Source: Leucothrix pacifica (lineage in GTDB: Bacteria > Pseudomonadota > Gammaproteobacteria > Thiotrichales > Thiotrichaceae). From it: DNA of 64,000 bases. A program made the position numbers and the translations under genes. Location: NCBI RefSeq assembly GCF_003172875.1, contig NZ_QGKM01000015.1, positions 1-64,000 of the forward strand. Direction: 5' to 3'. Shown piece after piece: positions 36,912 through 46,250 of this stretch. Positions within the stretch are counted from its first letter, which is position 1. Every line of letters starts with the position of its first letter. The notes beneath the pieces were generated by a model that worked only from the letters and a program-made list of their open reading frames with translations, was not told the DNA's origin and made no database searches.

Positions 36912-38162
36912 ATGAAGTCACTACATTGGGACAGGATGATAGCCTTAGTGGATATGAATGCGTTTTTTGCATCGGTAGAACAGGGTGATCATCCGGAATG
37001 GCAGGCATTACCTGTCGCTATAACAAATGGGGTTGTTGGAAGCACGATCATTACCTGCTCATACGAGGCGCGGGCATGGGGTGTTAAAACAGGCATGCGG
37101 TTAAAGCAAGCTCGCCAGTTATGTCCGGGGCTAATACAAGCGCCTGCCAGACCTGAGCGATACGCAGAAGTATCTACCAATATTATGCACGCACTGACTG
37201 ACATTACACCGGATATCGAAGTCTTTTCTGTAGATGAGGCTTTTTTAGATCTGACGGGTTGTCAAAATCTTTGGGACTCTGCTTTTGATGTTGGCATGAT
37301 GATCAAAACCTGTGTCAATGAGGCATCCGGCGTACTCTGCTCTGTCGGTATCAGCGGTGACAAGACAACATCGAAGTACGCAGCCAAGCTTAGAAAGCCT
37401 GATGGCTTGACGGTCATTCCGCCTTGGGATGCTGAGAAAAAGTTGTCGGAGGTACCTGTAAAAGAGCTCTGTGGTATTAATCACGGTATTGGCAACTTTC
37501 TGGCGGAGCGTGGGGTGTTTGTGTGTGGCGATATGAAAAAAATTCCGGTGTCAGTATTGGGACAACGGTTTGGTAATCCGGGCCGGCGTATTTGGCTAAT
37601 GGCTCAAGGTAAAGATCCTGAACCTCTGGCACTTAGTGTGCCTGAGCCCAAAAGCATCGGGCATGGAAAAGTGATTCCTCTTAACACGAAAGATAGAAAG
37701 ACGGTTGAATTATTTTATCAACACATGAGTGAAAAAGTGGCGGCGCGTTTACGCAAACATCAGTTAAGTTCGCAACATTTTTATATTGCCCTATATACCG
37801 AGAAGGGATGGTTGAAAGATACTCTCAAAACAGCGATTGCTAGTTGTGATGGTGCCGAGATTTATGCGCTGTGTAAGACTTTTTTATCACGGTATTGGAA
37901 AAATGAAATCGGTTGTTTTCAGGTACAGGTCACTGCGACCAGACCGTTACCCGCAAAAGGGCAAATGGACTTCTTGATGCAAACGGATTCTAAAAAAGAA
38001 GCCGTTAATGCAGCAATGGATAAGATTAATCAGCGCTATGGTGAGTTTTGTATCGCGCCAGCACCTTTGCTGAATCGTTCATCCATGCCAAATGTGATTG
38101 CCCCAGCCTGGAAGCCGACAGGTCATCGACAAACCATTGAGAAGACCGGAGGGAGAGAATAA
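36912..38162 (+). CDS. Y-family translesion DNA polymerase (UmuC/DinB type)
   Basis: This is a polymerase of 416 residues from the ATG at 36912. Catalytic carboxylates are D14 in 'ALVDMNAFFASVEQ' and D108-E109 in 'EVFSVDEAFLDLTG'. The palm, 'GVGISGDKTTSKYAAK'-like thumb and a little-finger domain follow. It resembles UmuC in having no umuD in front. It copies past damaged bases with low fidelity. Its stop overlaps the start of an SRAP gene as TAATG, making a damage-tolerance operon. An upstream in-frame ATG at 36873 would overlap the promoter. Confidence 0.88.
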   Translation: MKSLHWDRMIALVDMNAFFASVEQGDHPEWQALPVAITNGVVGSTIITCSYEARAWGVKTGMRLKQARQLCPGLIQAPARPERYAEVSTNIMHALTDITPDIEVFSVDEAFLDLTGCQNLWDSAFDVGMMIKTCVNEASGVLCSVGISGDKTTSKYAAKLRKPDGLTVIPPWDAEKKLSEVPVKELCGINHGIGNFLAERGVFVCGDMKKIPVSVLGQRFGNPGRRIWLMAQGKDPEPLALSVPEPKSIGHGKVIPLNTKDRKTVELFYQHMSEKVAARLRKHQLSSQHFYIALYTEKGWLKDTLKTAIASCDGAEIYALCKTFLSRYWKNEIGCFQVQVTATRPLPAKGQMDFLMQTDSKKEAVNAAMDKINQRYGEFCIAPAPLLNRSSMPNVIAPAWKPTGHRQTIEKTGGRE

Positions 38163-38569
38163 TGTGCGGAGGTGTATTTTATGTACATGAAGGAGAAGAA
38201 TATCGCTATTACTTCCCTAATCCCAGTGCAGTATTACCGGTAAAAACCAAATCAAATGTTGTTCTGATGCCATGGGGGAGACGTAAGGAGCAAGTAGGGA
38301 AACTGCCGGCAGGTGGTTGGGCCAGACTAGATTCTATCTATGCCGGACGATGGGAAAGATTTTTTCCTGTTTCTGTGAAGATTCCTGTGTCTCAGTTTAT
38401 GGAGAAAGATATTGAAGGTGCTTCAAATTGGTTTGATATTACGAAAGGGAAATGGATTCAGGGCTTAGTGGCCAGAGAGGGGGCTGAGCAACGTGTTTAT
38501 ATTGTAACAGTCGTGCCGGAGATGCCTGAGGCAATTCATGATCGTTGGCCCAGAATCCTGTCCGGATAG
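38162..38569 (+). CDS. Short divergent SRAP (SOS response-associated) protein
   Basis: This is a 135-residue protein that starts MCGG, so Cys2 is exposed after Met removal, as in SRAP/HMCES proteins that crosslink to abasic sites. 'VVLMPWG' (33-39) corresponds to the family's WG segment and 'EAIHDRWPRIL' (123-133) to its C-terminal His motif (H126). The usual NARxET is replaced by 'WARLDS' and the 'FYEW' segment is absent. Family members are normally over 200 residues. The overlap with the polymerase gene supports a role at abasic sites during bypass. Confidence 0.68.
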   Translation: MCGGVFYVHEGEEYRYYFPNPSAVLPVKTKSNVVLMPWGRRKEQVGKLPAGGWARLDSIYAGRWERFFPVSVKIPVSQFMEKDIEGASNWFDITKGKWIQGLVAREGAEQRVYIVTVVPEMPEAIHDRWPRILSG

Positions 38570-38777
38570 CTGGCTAAGTGTCGGCCCTTTTTGAGTATCT
38601 AAGACATTGATTTTTAATCTTGCAAATGCAAAAATTAGAAACTTTAGGTTTTGTACACATTTCTTCCATTTAAGTGGTCACTGAAGAGGTAACAAAGCTT
38701 TATAGCCGACGCTTTGCTAGTCTGGCAAGGGGCATGAATTAGCAAGGCTTTAACAATAAAAACAAGCGGGAGTTATC

Positions 38778-39326
38778 ATGAAAGGTATTATATTCACAGA
38801 GTTTCTGGAAATGGTTGAGGATAAATTTTCTCCGGAAGTAGCGGACAAAATTATTGAAGCTTCCAATCTGAGTAATGATGGTGCTTATACCTCTGTCGGG
38901 ACTTATCATCACAGTGAGTTGATCGAGATGGTTGGCCACCTAAGTGAAGAATCAGATATTGATGTAGTACCTTTAGTGAAGGTATTTGGGGAGCATCTAT
39001 TTGGGCGTTTCGTAGATCTTTATCCTGAGTTTTTTGAAGGCATAGACTCTTGTTTCGGCTTCCTCAACCTGATCGAAAACCATGTGCATGTTGAAGTACG
39101 TAAATTGTATCCTGACGCGGAATTGCCAACGTTTGCTACCGAACAGCCCGAGCCACAGAGACTCGAAATGACGTATGAATCTAAACGACCATTTGCTCCG
39201 GTAGCAGAGGGCTTGATTAAAGGGTGTATTGCACACTTTGGCGAAGATATTAGTGTACGCTCAGAGGATTTGTCAGATGGCGCGAATACTCATGTACGAT
39301 TTATCATGGAAAAATCACCGGCCTAA
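38778..39326 (+). CDS. H-NOX heme nitric-oxide sensor
   Basis: This is a 182-residue H-NOX domain protein of standard length. The proximal heme ligand is H104 in 'NHVHVEVRKLYPDAELP' and the propionate-binding YxSxR motif is Y133-S135-R137 in 'TYESKR'. There is no distal-pocket Tyr evident, so it should bind NO and exclude O2. It is followed after 3 nt by a hybrid histidine kinase, the classic arrangement in which NO-bound H-NOX controls kinase autophosphorylation. Upstream GGGAG supports the start. Confidence 0.94.
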   Translation: MKGIIFTEFLEMVEDKFSPEVADKIIEASNLSNDGAYTSVGTYHHSELIEMVGHLSEESDIDVVPLVKVFGEHLFGRFVDLYPEFFEGIDSCFGFLNLIENHVHVEVRKLYPDAELPTFATEQPEPQRLEMTYESKRPFAPVAEGLIKGCIAHFGEDISVRSEDLSDGANTHVRFIMEKSPA

Positions 39327-39329
39327 TCC

Positions 39330-41084
39330 GTGAGTGATGAAATAGATTTATACAAGCGACGACTAAAGAGAGAGCGGTCGGCGAGAAAGCAAGCGGAGAG
39401 TTTGCTGGAAAAGAAAAGCCGACAGCTTTACGAAGCAAACCTTGAGCTTAAGGGTTTGGCGGATTCGTTAGAAGAGCAAATCCTGGAGCGTACCAGTGAA
39501 CTCGAAATCGCCCGGGATAACGCGCTAGCAGCAAATCGTTCGAAGACGACTTTTCTCAGCACAATGAGTCATGAGATCCGAACGCCAATGAATGGCATCA
39601 TTGGTATGTCTCATTTGTTGTTGGATACCAAGCTGACACCTGAGCAGCAGCGGCAAGCGTCGATTATTCGGTCTTCATCAGAGTCATTACTCAGAATCAT
39701 CAATGATATTTTGGACTTATCCAAGCTTGAGGCGGGTAAGTTTGAGATACACGATGAGCCGTTCAATCTCAATGACTTGCTGGATGATATCTTTGGCTCG
39801 ATGGCGATCACTGCCGCGAATAAAGGGTTAGAGTTGTTATGTCAGACCGATAAGGATGTGCCGCGCCTTTTAGTTGGTGACCCGTTACGTTTAAGACAAA
39901 TACTTATCAACCTGCTGGGTAATGCGCTGAAATTTACTGACAGTGGCTATGTTGAGTTACGTGTCAGTAAACTGGCACAGCTTGATCAGTCGATTAATAT
40001 TCGTTTTGAAATTAATGATACCGGTGATGGTATCGATGAAGAGTCTCAAAAAACACTTTTCACCCCATTCTCGCAAGGCAAATACGAGCGCACCAATCCG
40101 CAGGGGACAGGTTTAGGCTTGTCGATCTGTCGACGATTGGCGGATCTGATGGAAGGGCAAGTAGGCGTCCGAAGTGTGGTGAAGGAAGGTAGTTCTTTCT
40201 GGATAGAAATTCCGTTTAAACCGCAAGAAACTGATTTGTGTAATAAGTCGTTGGGCGGCACCTATTTGTTGTATCAGGCAAAAGACGTCGTTGTTCCTAT
40301 TATGACACGCCAATTTGAAGCATTGGGTAGTCGGTTAGAAGCCACCTCTAGCCTGCGGGAGTTGATCCAACGCCATAAGAGTGATTCGGCGTCGGAAGTA
40401 ACACGGTTTGTGGTCGATGTTGAAAACCTGACGCAGCCTGATAAGAGTGAATTGGCAGATTATTTGAGTAATAACGATTATTCGGAAAATTGGTTATTTA
40501 TCAGGAGTATTAACGAGGCGCACTCTACATTGACTGAGCAGATGCAGCGATATACTAAAGATAGTATTACCAAGCCTATTACTCAGTTGAAATTTAGAGA
40601 GGGCCTGGACGCTGGCGGAAGTCGCTCGCCAGCTGCTGATATCACAGATACGGATGTTGCGGCTGAGCCGTGGTACAAAAAACTAAAGTCGTCTCCCAAA
40701 GTGTTGTTGGTGGAAGATAATAAAGTTAACCAAATGGTTGCAATGGCCTTATTGAAAAAGCGCGGCCTTGATATTACGGTGGCTAACGACGGCCTTGAGG
40801 GGGTAGATAAAGGCTCTAACAGTCACTTTGATTTGATACTCATGGACATACAGATGCCCAAAATGGGGGGTATCGAAGCAATGCAGCTTCTGAAAAAGCA
40901 TTATGATGAAATGAGTAAACCCAATACGCCTATTGTTGCTCTGACGGCGAATGCGATGGAAGGTGCTGCGGAAGAGTACTTCAGGGAAGGTATGGATGAC
41001 TACCTGACCAAGCCCATTAATCTGGATAGTTTAGATCGGGTGTTGAAGCGTTTCTTATTGGTAAAGGCACAGGGTGTAGAGTAA
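39330..41084 (+). CDS. H-NOX-associated hybrid histidine kinase
   Basis: This is a 584-residue cytoplasmic kinase starting at GTG, 3 nt after the H-NOX gene. It has an N-terminal coiled coil (about 5-68), HisKA with H81 in '[12 protein letters not shown]', and an intact HATPase ('[12 protein letters not shown]', 'NDTGDGID', '[12 protein letters not shown]'). A degenerate receiver-like domain (about 305-435) follows, then a C-terminal receiver with D506 in '[10 protein letters not shown]'. No membrane segment is present, so input must come from H-NOX. No HPt or effector gene is adjacent. Its output, often biofilm or cyclic-di-GMP control in relatives, is unknown here. Confidence 0.92.
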   Translation: MSDEIDLYKRRLKRERSARKQAESLLEKKSRQLYEANLELKGLADSLEEQILERTSELEIARDNALAANRSKTTFLSTMSHEIRTPMNGIIGMSHLLLDTKLTPEQQRQASIIRSSSESLLRIINDILDLSKLEAGKFEIHDEPFNLNDLLDDIFGSMAITAANKGLELLCQTDKDVPRLLVGDPLRLRQILINLLGNALKFTDSGYVELRVSKLAQLDQSINIRFEINDTGDGIDEESQKTLFTPFSQGKYERTNPQGTGLGLSICRRLADLMEGQVGVRSVVKEGSSFWIEIPFKPQETDLCNKSLGGTYLLYQAKDVVVPIMTRQFEALGSRLEATSSLRELIQRHKSDSASEVTRFVVDVENLTQPDKSELADYLSNNDYSENWLFIRSINEAHSTLTEQMQRYTKDSITKPITQLKFREGLDAGGSRSPAADITDTDVAAEPWYKKLKSSPKVLLVEDNKVNQMVAMALLKKRGLDITVANDGLEGVDKGSNSHFDLILMDIQMPKMGGIEAMQLLKKHYDEMSKPNTPIVALTANAMEGAAEEYFREGMDDYLTKPINLDSLDRVLKRFLLVKAQGVE

Positions 41085-41144
41085 GCCTGTTGAAGTAGGT
41101 CAGTTACAGTTTAGCTCGCACTAAGTACTTGTAAGTATATAACC

Positions 41145-41175
41145 ACGAACCAGCAGAAGGGTAACGCTGGTTCGT
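41145..41175. terminator. Shared hairpin between converging kinase and asd genes
   Basis: Perfect 10-bp stem ACGAACCAGC / GCTGGTTCGT with an 11-nt loop, centred between two converging stops. The flanks are only weakly T-rich. Confidence 0.55.
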
Positions 41176-41207
41176 AGCCTCTGTTTAAATCAATTTCAAA
41201 TCGCTGG

Positions 41208-42326
41208 TTAGTCAATATAACCAAGGGTTATTTTGAGCATACGACGCACAGGCTCTGCTGCTCCCCACAATAACTGATCACCTACCGTAAAGGCGGTTAA
41301 GTATTCAGGGCCAATATTCATTTTTCGAATACGACCAACAGGAATAGTGAGCGTGCCTGAGGTTTTCATCGGTGTCAGGTCTTGCAGTGTTGATTCCTTA
41401 TCATTCGGAACGACTTTCACCCACTCATTGTGCCTGGCGATAATCGATTCGATTTCTTCAATTGCTAAATCTTGCTTTAACTTGATCGTGAAAGCCTGAG
41501 AGTGACAACGCATGGAGCCGATCCGCACACATTGGCCGTCAACCGGAATACTGTTGTCGTCTGTGTTGCCCAGAATTTTGTTGGTTTCAACCAGTCCTTT
41601 CCATTCTTCTTTGGTCTGACCTTTGTCGACTGCTTTGTCGATCCATGGAATCAGACTACCGGCTAATGGAACCCCCCAGTTCTGTTTGCTCAAATCATCC
41701 GAATTCATTTTGGCAGTGACTTTGCTGTCGATGTCTAAAATCGCTGAATAAGGATCTGCTAATAGCTCGCTGACTTCAGTTTCAAGTTCGCCCATTTGAG
41801 TTAACAGCTCGCGCATATTCTTTGCACCGGCACCACTAGCGGCTTGATAAGTCATTGAGCTGACCCATTCGATCAAGTCTTTTTCGAATAGACCACCCAG
41901 CGCCAGCATCATCAAAGAAACCGTGCAGTTACCACCGATGTAGTTTTTGATACCATTTTGTAGTCCGGCATTAATGACGTCACGGTTAACAGGGTCCAGT
42001 ACGATAATACTGTCTTCAGCCATGCGTAAGCTTGAGGCTGCGTCAATCCAATAACCATCCCAGCGGGCACGAAGTTTTTCATAAACCGTTGTGGTGTAGT
42101 CACCACCTTGGCAAGACAGGATAATATCCATCTCAGCAAGTTTATCGATGTTCATTGCGTCTTCTAACGGTTTGGTGCCGGTACCGATATCCGGGCCTGG
42201 TTTACCTGCTTGAGAGGTGGTGAAAAAAACGGGTTCAAAACCATTAAAGTCATTTTCAGCGCGCATGCGCTCCATTAATACTGAACCAACCATGCCGCGC
42301 CATCCGACGAAACCAACCTTGCGCAT
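41208..42326 (-). CDS. asd: Aspartate-semialdehyde dehydrogenase
   Basis: This 372-residue enzyme is of the Gram-negative Asd type. '[18 protein letters not shown]' binds NADP, the catalytic cysteine is C134 in '[12 protein letters not shown]', and the substrate-binding '[16 protein letters not shown]' carries the catalytic His. It reduces aspartyl phosphate to the semialdehyde on the route to lysine, diaminopimelate, methionine and threonine, and is essential in most bacteria. It is monocistronic and transcribed divergently from the radical SAM gene. Confidence 0.96.
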   Translation of the reverse strand: MRKVGFVGWRGMVGSVLMERMRAENDFNGFEPVFFTTSQAGKPGPDIGTGTKPLEDAMNIDKLAEMDIILSCQGGDYTTTVYEKLRARWDGYWIDAASSLRMAEDSIIVLDPVNRDVINAGLQNGIKNYIGGNCTVSLMMLALGGLFEKDLIEWVSSMTYQAASGAGAKNMRELLTQMGELETEVSELLADPYSAILDIDSKVTAKMNSDDLSKQNWGVPLAGSLIPWIDKAVDKGQTKEEWKGLVETNKILGNTDDNSIPVDGQCVRIGSMRCHSQAFTIKLKQDLAIEEIESIIARHNEWVKVVPNDKESTLQDLTPMKTSGTLTIPVGRIRKMNIGPEYLTAFTVGDQLLWGAAEPVRRMLKITLGYID

Positions 42327-42467
42327 TATAAACTCCTAAAAATGCTGCACTTGCTAAACAAATAATTGTATCACCCCCCGTCATTTTGTTCATCGCTAAA
42401 TCGTGAGACTGATGATTTAACGAAAATGACTAACCATTACTCAATACCAAATGCCATTGGAGGTAGA

Positions 42468-44027
42468 GTGAAAGTTGAAGTCACTGCACGAAAAAGCCAA
42501 TTGCATGATAAAGTCCGCTCCATGAATCAAATTGTTTTAACAACGCTGAATGCTCGTTATATCCACGCCGCGTTTGGCTTGAGGTATATATTTGCCAACT
42601 TAGCTGAGCTGCAGGCGCAGACGGTGGTCAGAGAGTTTACTATCCACGAAACGGCACTGAATATCGCTGAAAAAATACTAGCGGAACAACCTAAAATTGT
42701 TGGGATTAGTGTGTACATCTGGAATGTGAGTGAGGTCACCGAACTGGTTGGTGTGCTGAAGCAAATCTCGCCGGAGCTTGTCATTGTATTGGGTGGTCCT
42801 GAAGTGAGTCACCCACCGGATTTACCCGCTGTGTGCGAGCTAGCTGACTATGTAGTGACCGGTGCAGGGGAAAAAAGCTTTTATGATTTATGCACGCAGC
42901 TACTTCAGAGACAAACGCCTTTAAATAGGATGATTGAAGGTGTATCAGTGCCGCTGCCGCAACTAGCGTCGCCATATCAATATTATGATGCCGAAGATAT
43001 TCAAAATCGTATTTGTTATGTCGAAGCTTCAAGAGGCTGTCCGTTTAAATGTGAGTTTTGTTTGTCTGCGCTGGATAAAACAGCCAAGCCGTTTGAGTTG
43101 GGTGCGTTTCTGGATGAGATGGATAATCTCTATCAAAAAGGTGCGAGAAACTTTAAGTTTATTGATCGCACCTTTAACTTGAAAGTGAAAACCTCCGTTG
43201 CAATTCTGGAGTTCTTTTTAGCGCGAATGGATGATGAGTTATATCTGCATTTTGAGGTAATCCCGGACAATTTGCCTGATGACCTGAAAGAAGTTTTAAA
43301 GCGCTTTCCGGATAACCGATTACAGTTTGAAATAGGGGTGCAGACGTTCGATCCTGAGATTCAGGAGTTAATTAGCCGCCGTCAGGATAACCAAAAGACG
43401 ATTGAAAATCTGCGTTGGCTAAGAGAACACACTGGCGCGCATCTGCATACGGATCTGATTTTTGGCCTTCCAGGAGATACGTTAGAAAATTTTGCGGAAA
43501 GTTTTGATCAGCTGGTAGCGCTGAATCCTCAGGAAATTCAGCTGGGCATACTTAAAAGGCTTCGTGGCGCACCGATAAACCGTCATACCGATGAGTATCA
43601 ATTGCGCTATAATCCAGTGCCTCCTTACAACATATTAAGCACACGGGATATTAGCTTTTCGGATATGCAGCGCGTCAACCGGTTTGCGCGTTATTGGGAT
43701 ATGATTGGTAATTCCGGACGCTTCAAAATAACGCTCCCCACTATATTGGGCGATCGACCATTTGAGCGCTTTCTTACACTCTCGGATGCCTTGTTTAATG
43801 CCTCTGGCAGTACCTGGAAAATTGCATTAAAAAGATTATTTGAATTGGTATATGAGGTGATGGTGGGGACGTTGCTGGTTGACTCTGAGCAAAGCCAGAC
43901 AGTACTTCGGGAGGATTTTCTTCGAAGTGAGTTGAAAGGTCGACTGGCGTTTGAAGAAACGAAACCCCTTACCAAGCAGAAAGTGGGTAAGGGGATCGCT
44001 AATAAACGACAAAAAATGCATCAGTAG
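42468..44027 (+). CDS. B12-binding radical SAM protein
   Basis: An N-terminal cobalamin-binding-like domain ('IVGISVYIWNV', 'VIVLGGPEVSH', 'YVVTGAGEKSF') precedes a radical SAM core. The core has the CxxxCxxC iron-sulfur motif in 'ASRGCPFKCEFCLSA' and 'FGLPGDT' further on. The C-terminal region resembles DUF4080. These enzymes do radical methylations or rearrangements; this family has no settled substrate. The frame is open from 42366. I chose the GTG at 42468 because GGAGG sits just before it, but homology usually begins at the ATG at 42522. Confidence 0.82.
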   Translation: MKVEVTARKSQLHDKVRSMNQIVLTTLNARYIHAAFGLRYIFANLAELQAQTVVREFTIHETALNIAEKILAEQPKIVGISVYIWNVSEVTELVGVLKQISPELVIVLGGPEVSHPPDLPAVCELADYVVTGAGEKSFYDLCTQLLQRQTPLNRMIEGVSVPLPQLASPYQYYDAEDIQNRICYVEASRGCPFKCEFCLSALDKTAKPFELGAFLDEMDNLYQKGARNFKFIDRTFNLKVKTSVAILEFFLARMDDELYLHFEVIPDNLPDDLKEVLKRFPDNRLQFEIGVQTFDPEIQELISRRQDNQKTIENLRWLREHTGAHLHTDLIFGLPGDTLENFAESFDQLVALNPQEIQLGILKRLRGAPINRHTDEYQLRYNPVPPYNILSTRDISFSDMQRVNRFARYWDMIGNSGRFKITLPTILGDRPFERFLTLSDALFNASGSTWKIALKRLFELVYEVMVGTLLVDSEQSQTVLREDFLRSELKGRLAFEETKPLTKQKVGKGIANKRQKMHQ

Positions 44028-44056
44028 CAATGCATAAATAATCTGACTAGAGAATG

Positions 44057-45505
44057 TTACACAGAGATGCAGAGGTATTTTGTTTCTACGTACTCTTCAA
44101 TGCCCATATGAGATCCTTCACGACCAAGTCCGGACGCTTTAATACCACCAAACGGGGCGACTTCTGTTGAGATTAATCCTGTATTGATGCCGACCATTCC
44201 GTAGTCGAGTGCTTCAGCGACTTGCCATACACGTGAAATATCACGGGCGTAAAAGTATGAAGCCAGACCAAACTCAGTGTCATTTGCCTGTTCAATAACA
44301 TCTTCAACACTGTCAAAACGGAATAAAGGCGCTAATGGCCCAAAGGTTTCCTCGCGCGCTACCGTCATACTTTGGTCAACATTGGTAACAACCGTTGGCT
44401 GGTAGAATGTACCGCCCAGCGAATGGGACTCACCACCTGTAATGATCTTTGCACCTTTAGAGATAGCGTCCTGAAGATGGTTTTCTACTTTCTCAACAGC
44501 TGCCTGACTGATCAATGGACCTGTTGTGGTTCCTTCATCCATACCGTTGCCGACATTAAGTTTTTCAACGGCTGCAGCCAGCTTCTGCGAGAATTCCTCG
44601 TAAACACCATCCTGCACATAAATACGATTAGCACAGACACAGGTTTGGCCGTTATTGCGATATTTTGAAATCATTGCGCCATCAACGGCAGCGTCGATAT
44701 CAGCATCGTCAAAGACAATGAAAGGGGCATTTCCACCGAGCTCTAAAGACAGTTTCTTTACCGTAGGTGCGCATTGCTCCATCAACTTAATTCCAACAGC
44801 TGTTGAGCCGGTGAATGATAATTTTCTTACAATGGGGCTGCCAGTCAGAACGCCGCCAATAGCAACAGCATCACCCGTTACAATATTGAGTACACCTGCC
44901 GGTATTCCGGCACGCTCCGCCAGCTCTGCCAATGCAAATGCTGAATAAGGTGTCTCTGCCGCAGGTTTGATTACCATCGTGCAACCAGCCGCTAGTGCTG
45001 CGCCTGCTTTGCGTGTGATCATCGCTGCCGGAAAGTTCCACGGTGTAATGGCTGCTGTAACCCCTATGGGTTGTTTGATAACGACGATGCGTTTATCTTG
45101 CATGTGGCCAGGGATTGTGTCGCCATAAATACGCTTGGCTTCTTCACCAAACCACTCGATAAATGAGGCTGCATAAGCGACTTCACCTTTGGCCTCCGCT
45201 AAGGGTTTACCTTGCTCAAGGGTCATTATCTTCGCGAGGTCATCTTGATTCTCCATCATCAAATCAAACCATTTGCGTAATTTAACCGCGCGTTCTTTAG
45301 CGGTGAGAGCACGCCACGCTGGCAGAGCAGTATTAGCAGCATCAATAGCCGCTTGTGTTTCATCTGCCCCCATATCCGGCGTTGAGCCTAATGTTTCACC
45401 AGTCGCCGGGTTTGTGACTTCAATAATGGCCGCATTATTTGCATCTAACCATTGTCCATTGATGTAGCATTGTTGGCGTAATAGGGTTGGATCCTGTAAT
45501 TGCAT
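44057..45505 (-). CDS. gabD: NADP-dependent succinate-semialdehyde dehydrogenase
   Basis: This is a 482-residue aldehyde dehydrogenase, the same length as E. coli GabD. 'PWNFPAAMITRKAGAALAAG' and 'FTGSTAVG' bind the cofactor, 'LELGGNAPF' carries the general base Glu, and the catalytic Cys is in 'NNGQTCVCANR'. It oxidises succinate semialdehyde to succinate, linking GABA and related breakdown to the TCA cycle. The start at 45505 has AGGAG 7 nt upstream. An ATG at 45529 would place that site inside the gene. No gabT is adjacent. Confidence 0.92.
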   Translation of the reverse strand: MQLQDPTLLRQQCYINGQWLDANNAAIIEVTNPATGETLGSTPDMGADETQAAIDAANTALPAWRALTAKERAVKLRKWFDLMMENQDDLAKIMTLEQGKPLAEAKGEVAYAASFIEWFGEEAKRIYGDTIPGHMQDKRIVVIKQPIGVTAAITPWNFPAAMITRKAGAALAAGCTMVIKPAAETPYSAFALAELAERAGIPAGVLNIVTGDAVAIGGVLTGSPIVRKLSFTGSTAVGIKLMEQCAPTVKKLSLELGGNAPFIVFDDADIDAAVDGAMISKYRNNGQTCVCANRIYVQDGVYEEFSQKLAAAVEKLNVGNGMDEGTTTGPLISQAAVEKVENHLQDAISKGAKIITGGESHSLGGTFYQPTVVTNVDQSMTVAREETFGPLAPLFRFDSVEDVIEQANDTEFGLASYFYARDISRVWQVAEALDYGMVGINTGLISTEVAPFGGIKASGLGREGSHMGIEEYVETKYLCISV

Positions 45506-45688
45506 AACGTGCTCCTGTGAAAAATGCAATTGAACGAGTAGTGAAAGGCATATGCTTTCAGTCGTTTATTAAAACACAAAATTACTAATATATTAGAGGA
45601 TATGTCATTTTGTGATGACAGGCAACGTAGCGAACGGGTATAGATCTGAGTCGCTCATAGACTAAGCGAGAGGAAATTGTTGTTAGTT

Positions 45689-45720
45689 AAAAAAATGCCG
45701 AATGTAAAAACATCCGGCAT
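45689..45720 (-). terminator. Terminator after the cytochrome c gene
   Basis: On the minus strand ATGCCGGATG / CATTCGGCAT (one G-T pair) is followed by seven T residues, just past the cytochrome stop. Confidence 0.82.
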
Positions 45721-45744
45721 AGGCTGGTAAACACTCAGTGAGTA

Positions 45745-46074
45745 TTACTCGATAGCCGATAGATATTCAGAAATCGCTTCGATTTCTTCATCAGTAAGTG
45801 TTGCCACCATGGCTTTCATCGCAGCGGTTAATCCACCCGCTCTGGTGCCGTCTTTAATCATCTTGATTTGGGCGGCAGTGTATTCTTTACTCTGGCCATT
45901 TACCTTGGGGTACAAAGGCATGATTGGCTCTTTGCCTTCAGTACCATGGCACGTCATACAAAGCTTTTCTGTGTAAAGTTTTTCACCATCTGCAGCAAAT
46001 ACTGACTGGCTACTGACTGCAGCTGACATGATTAAGCCAAGTATTGCAGTTTTAACTATGTATCCGGATTTCAT
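45745..46074 (-). CDS. Small periplasmic class I cytochrome c
   Basis: This is a 109-residue protein with a signal peptide (about 1-28) and a single heme-binding CMTCH at about 39-43 in 'LCMTCHGTEG'. The sixth ligand is probably a Met near 'TAAMKAMVATL'. The C-terminal helix 'LTDEEIEAISEYLSAI' is typical of the c553/c5 group. It would carry electrons in the periplasm. It is monocistronic with its own terminator, so the partner complex cannot be deduced. Confidence 0.92.
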   Translation of the reverse strand: MKSGYIVKTAILGLIMSAAVSSQSVFAADGEKLYTEKLCMTCHGTEGKEPIMPLYPKVNGQSKEYTAAQIKMIKDGTRAGGLTAAMKAMVATLTDEEIEAISEYLSAIE

Positions 46075-46250
46075 TAATTGTTACCTCTCCACATAAAAGA
46101 TGATCGGACTTATTTAACATCCGAATAACTATCATCGTAGCATGCCCCGACTGAGTCAATACCGCTAAGGTAATGATTTGTTCAGGGCATGGATAAGAAT
46201 AGTGATGGCTATGAGTGTATTAATTGATCCATATCAAAGCACAATCGGAT

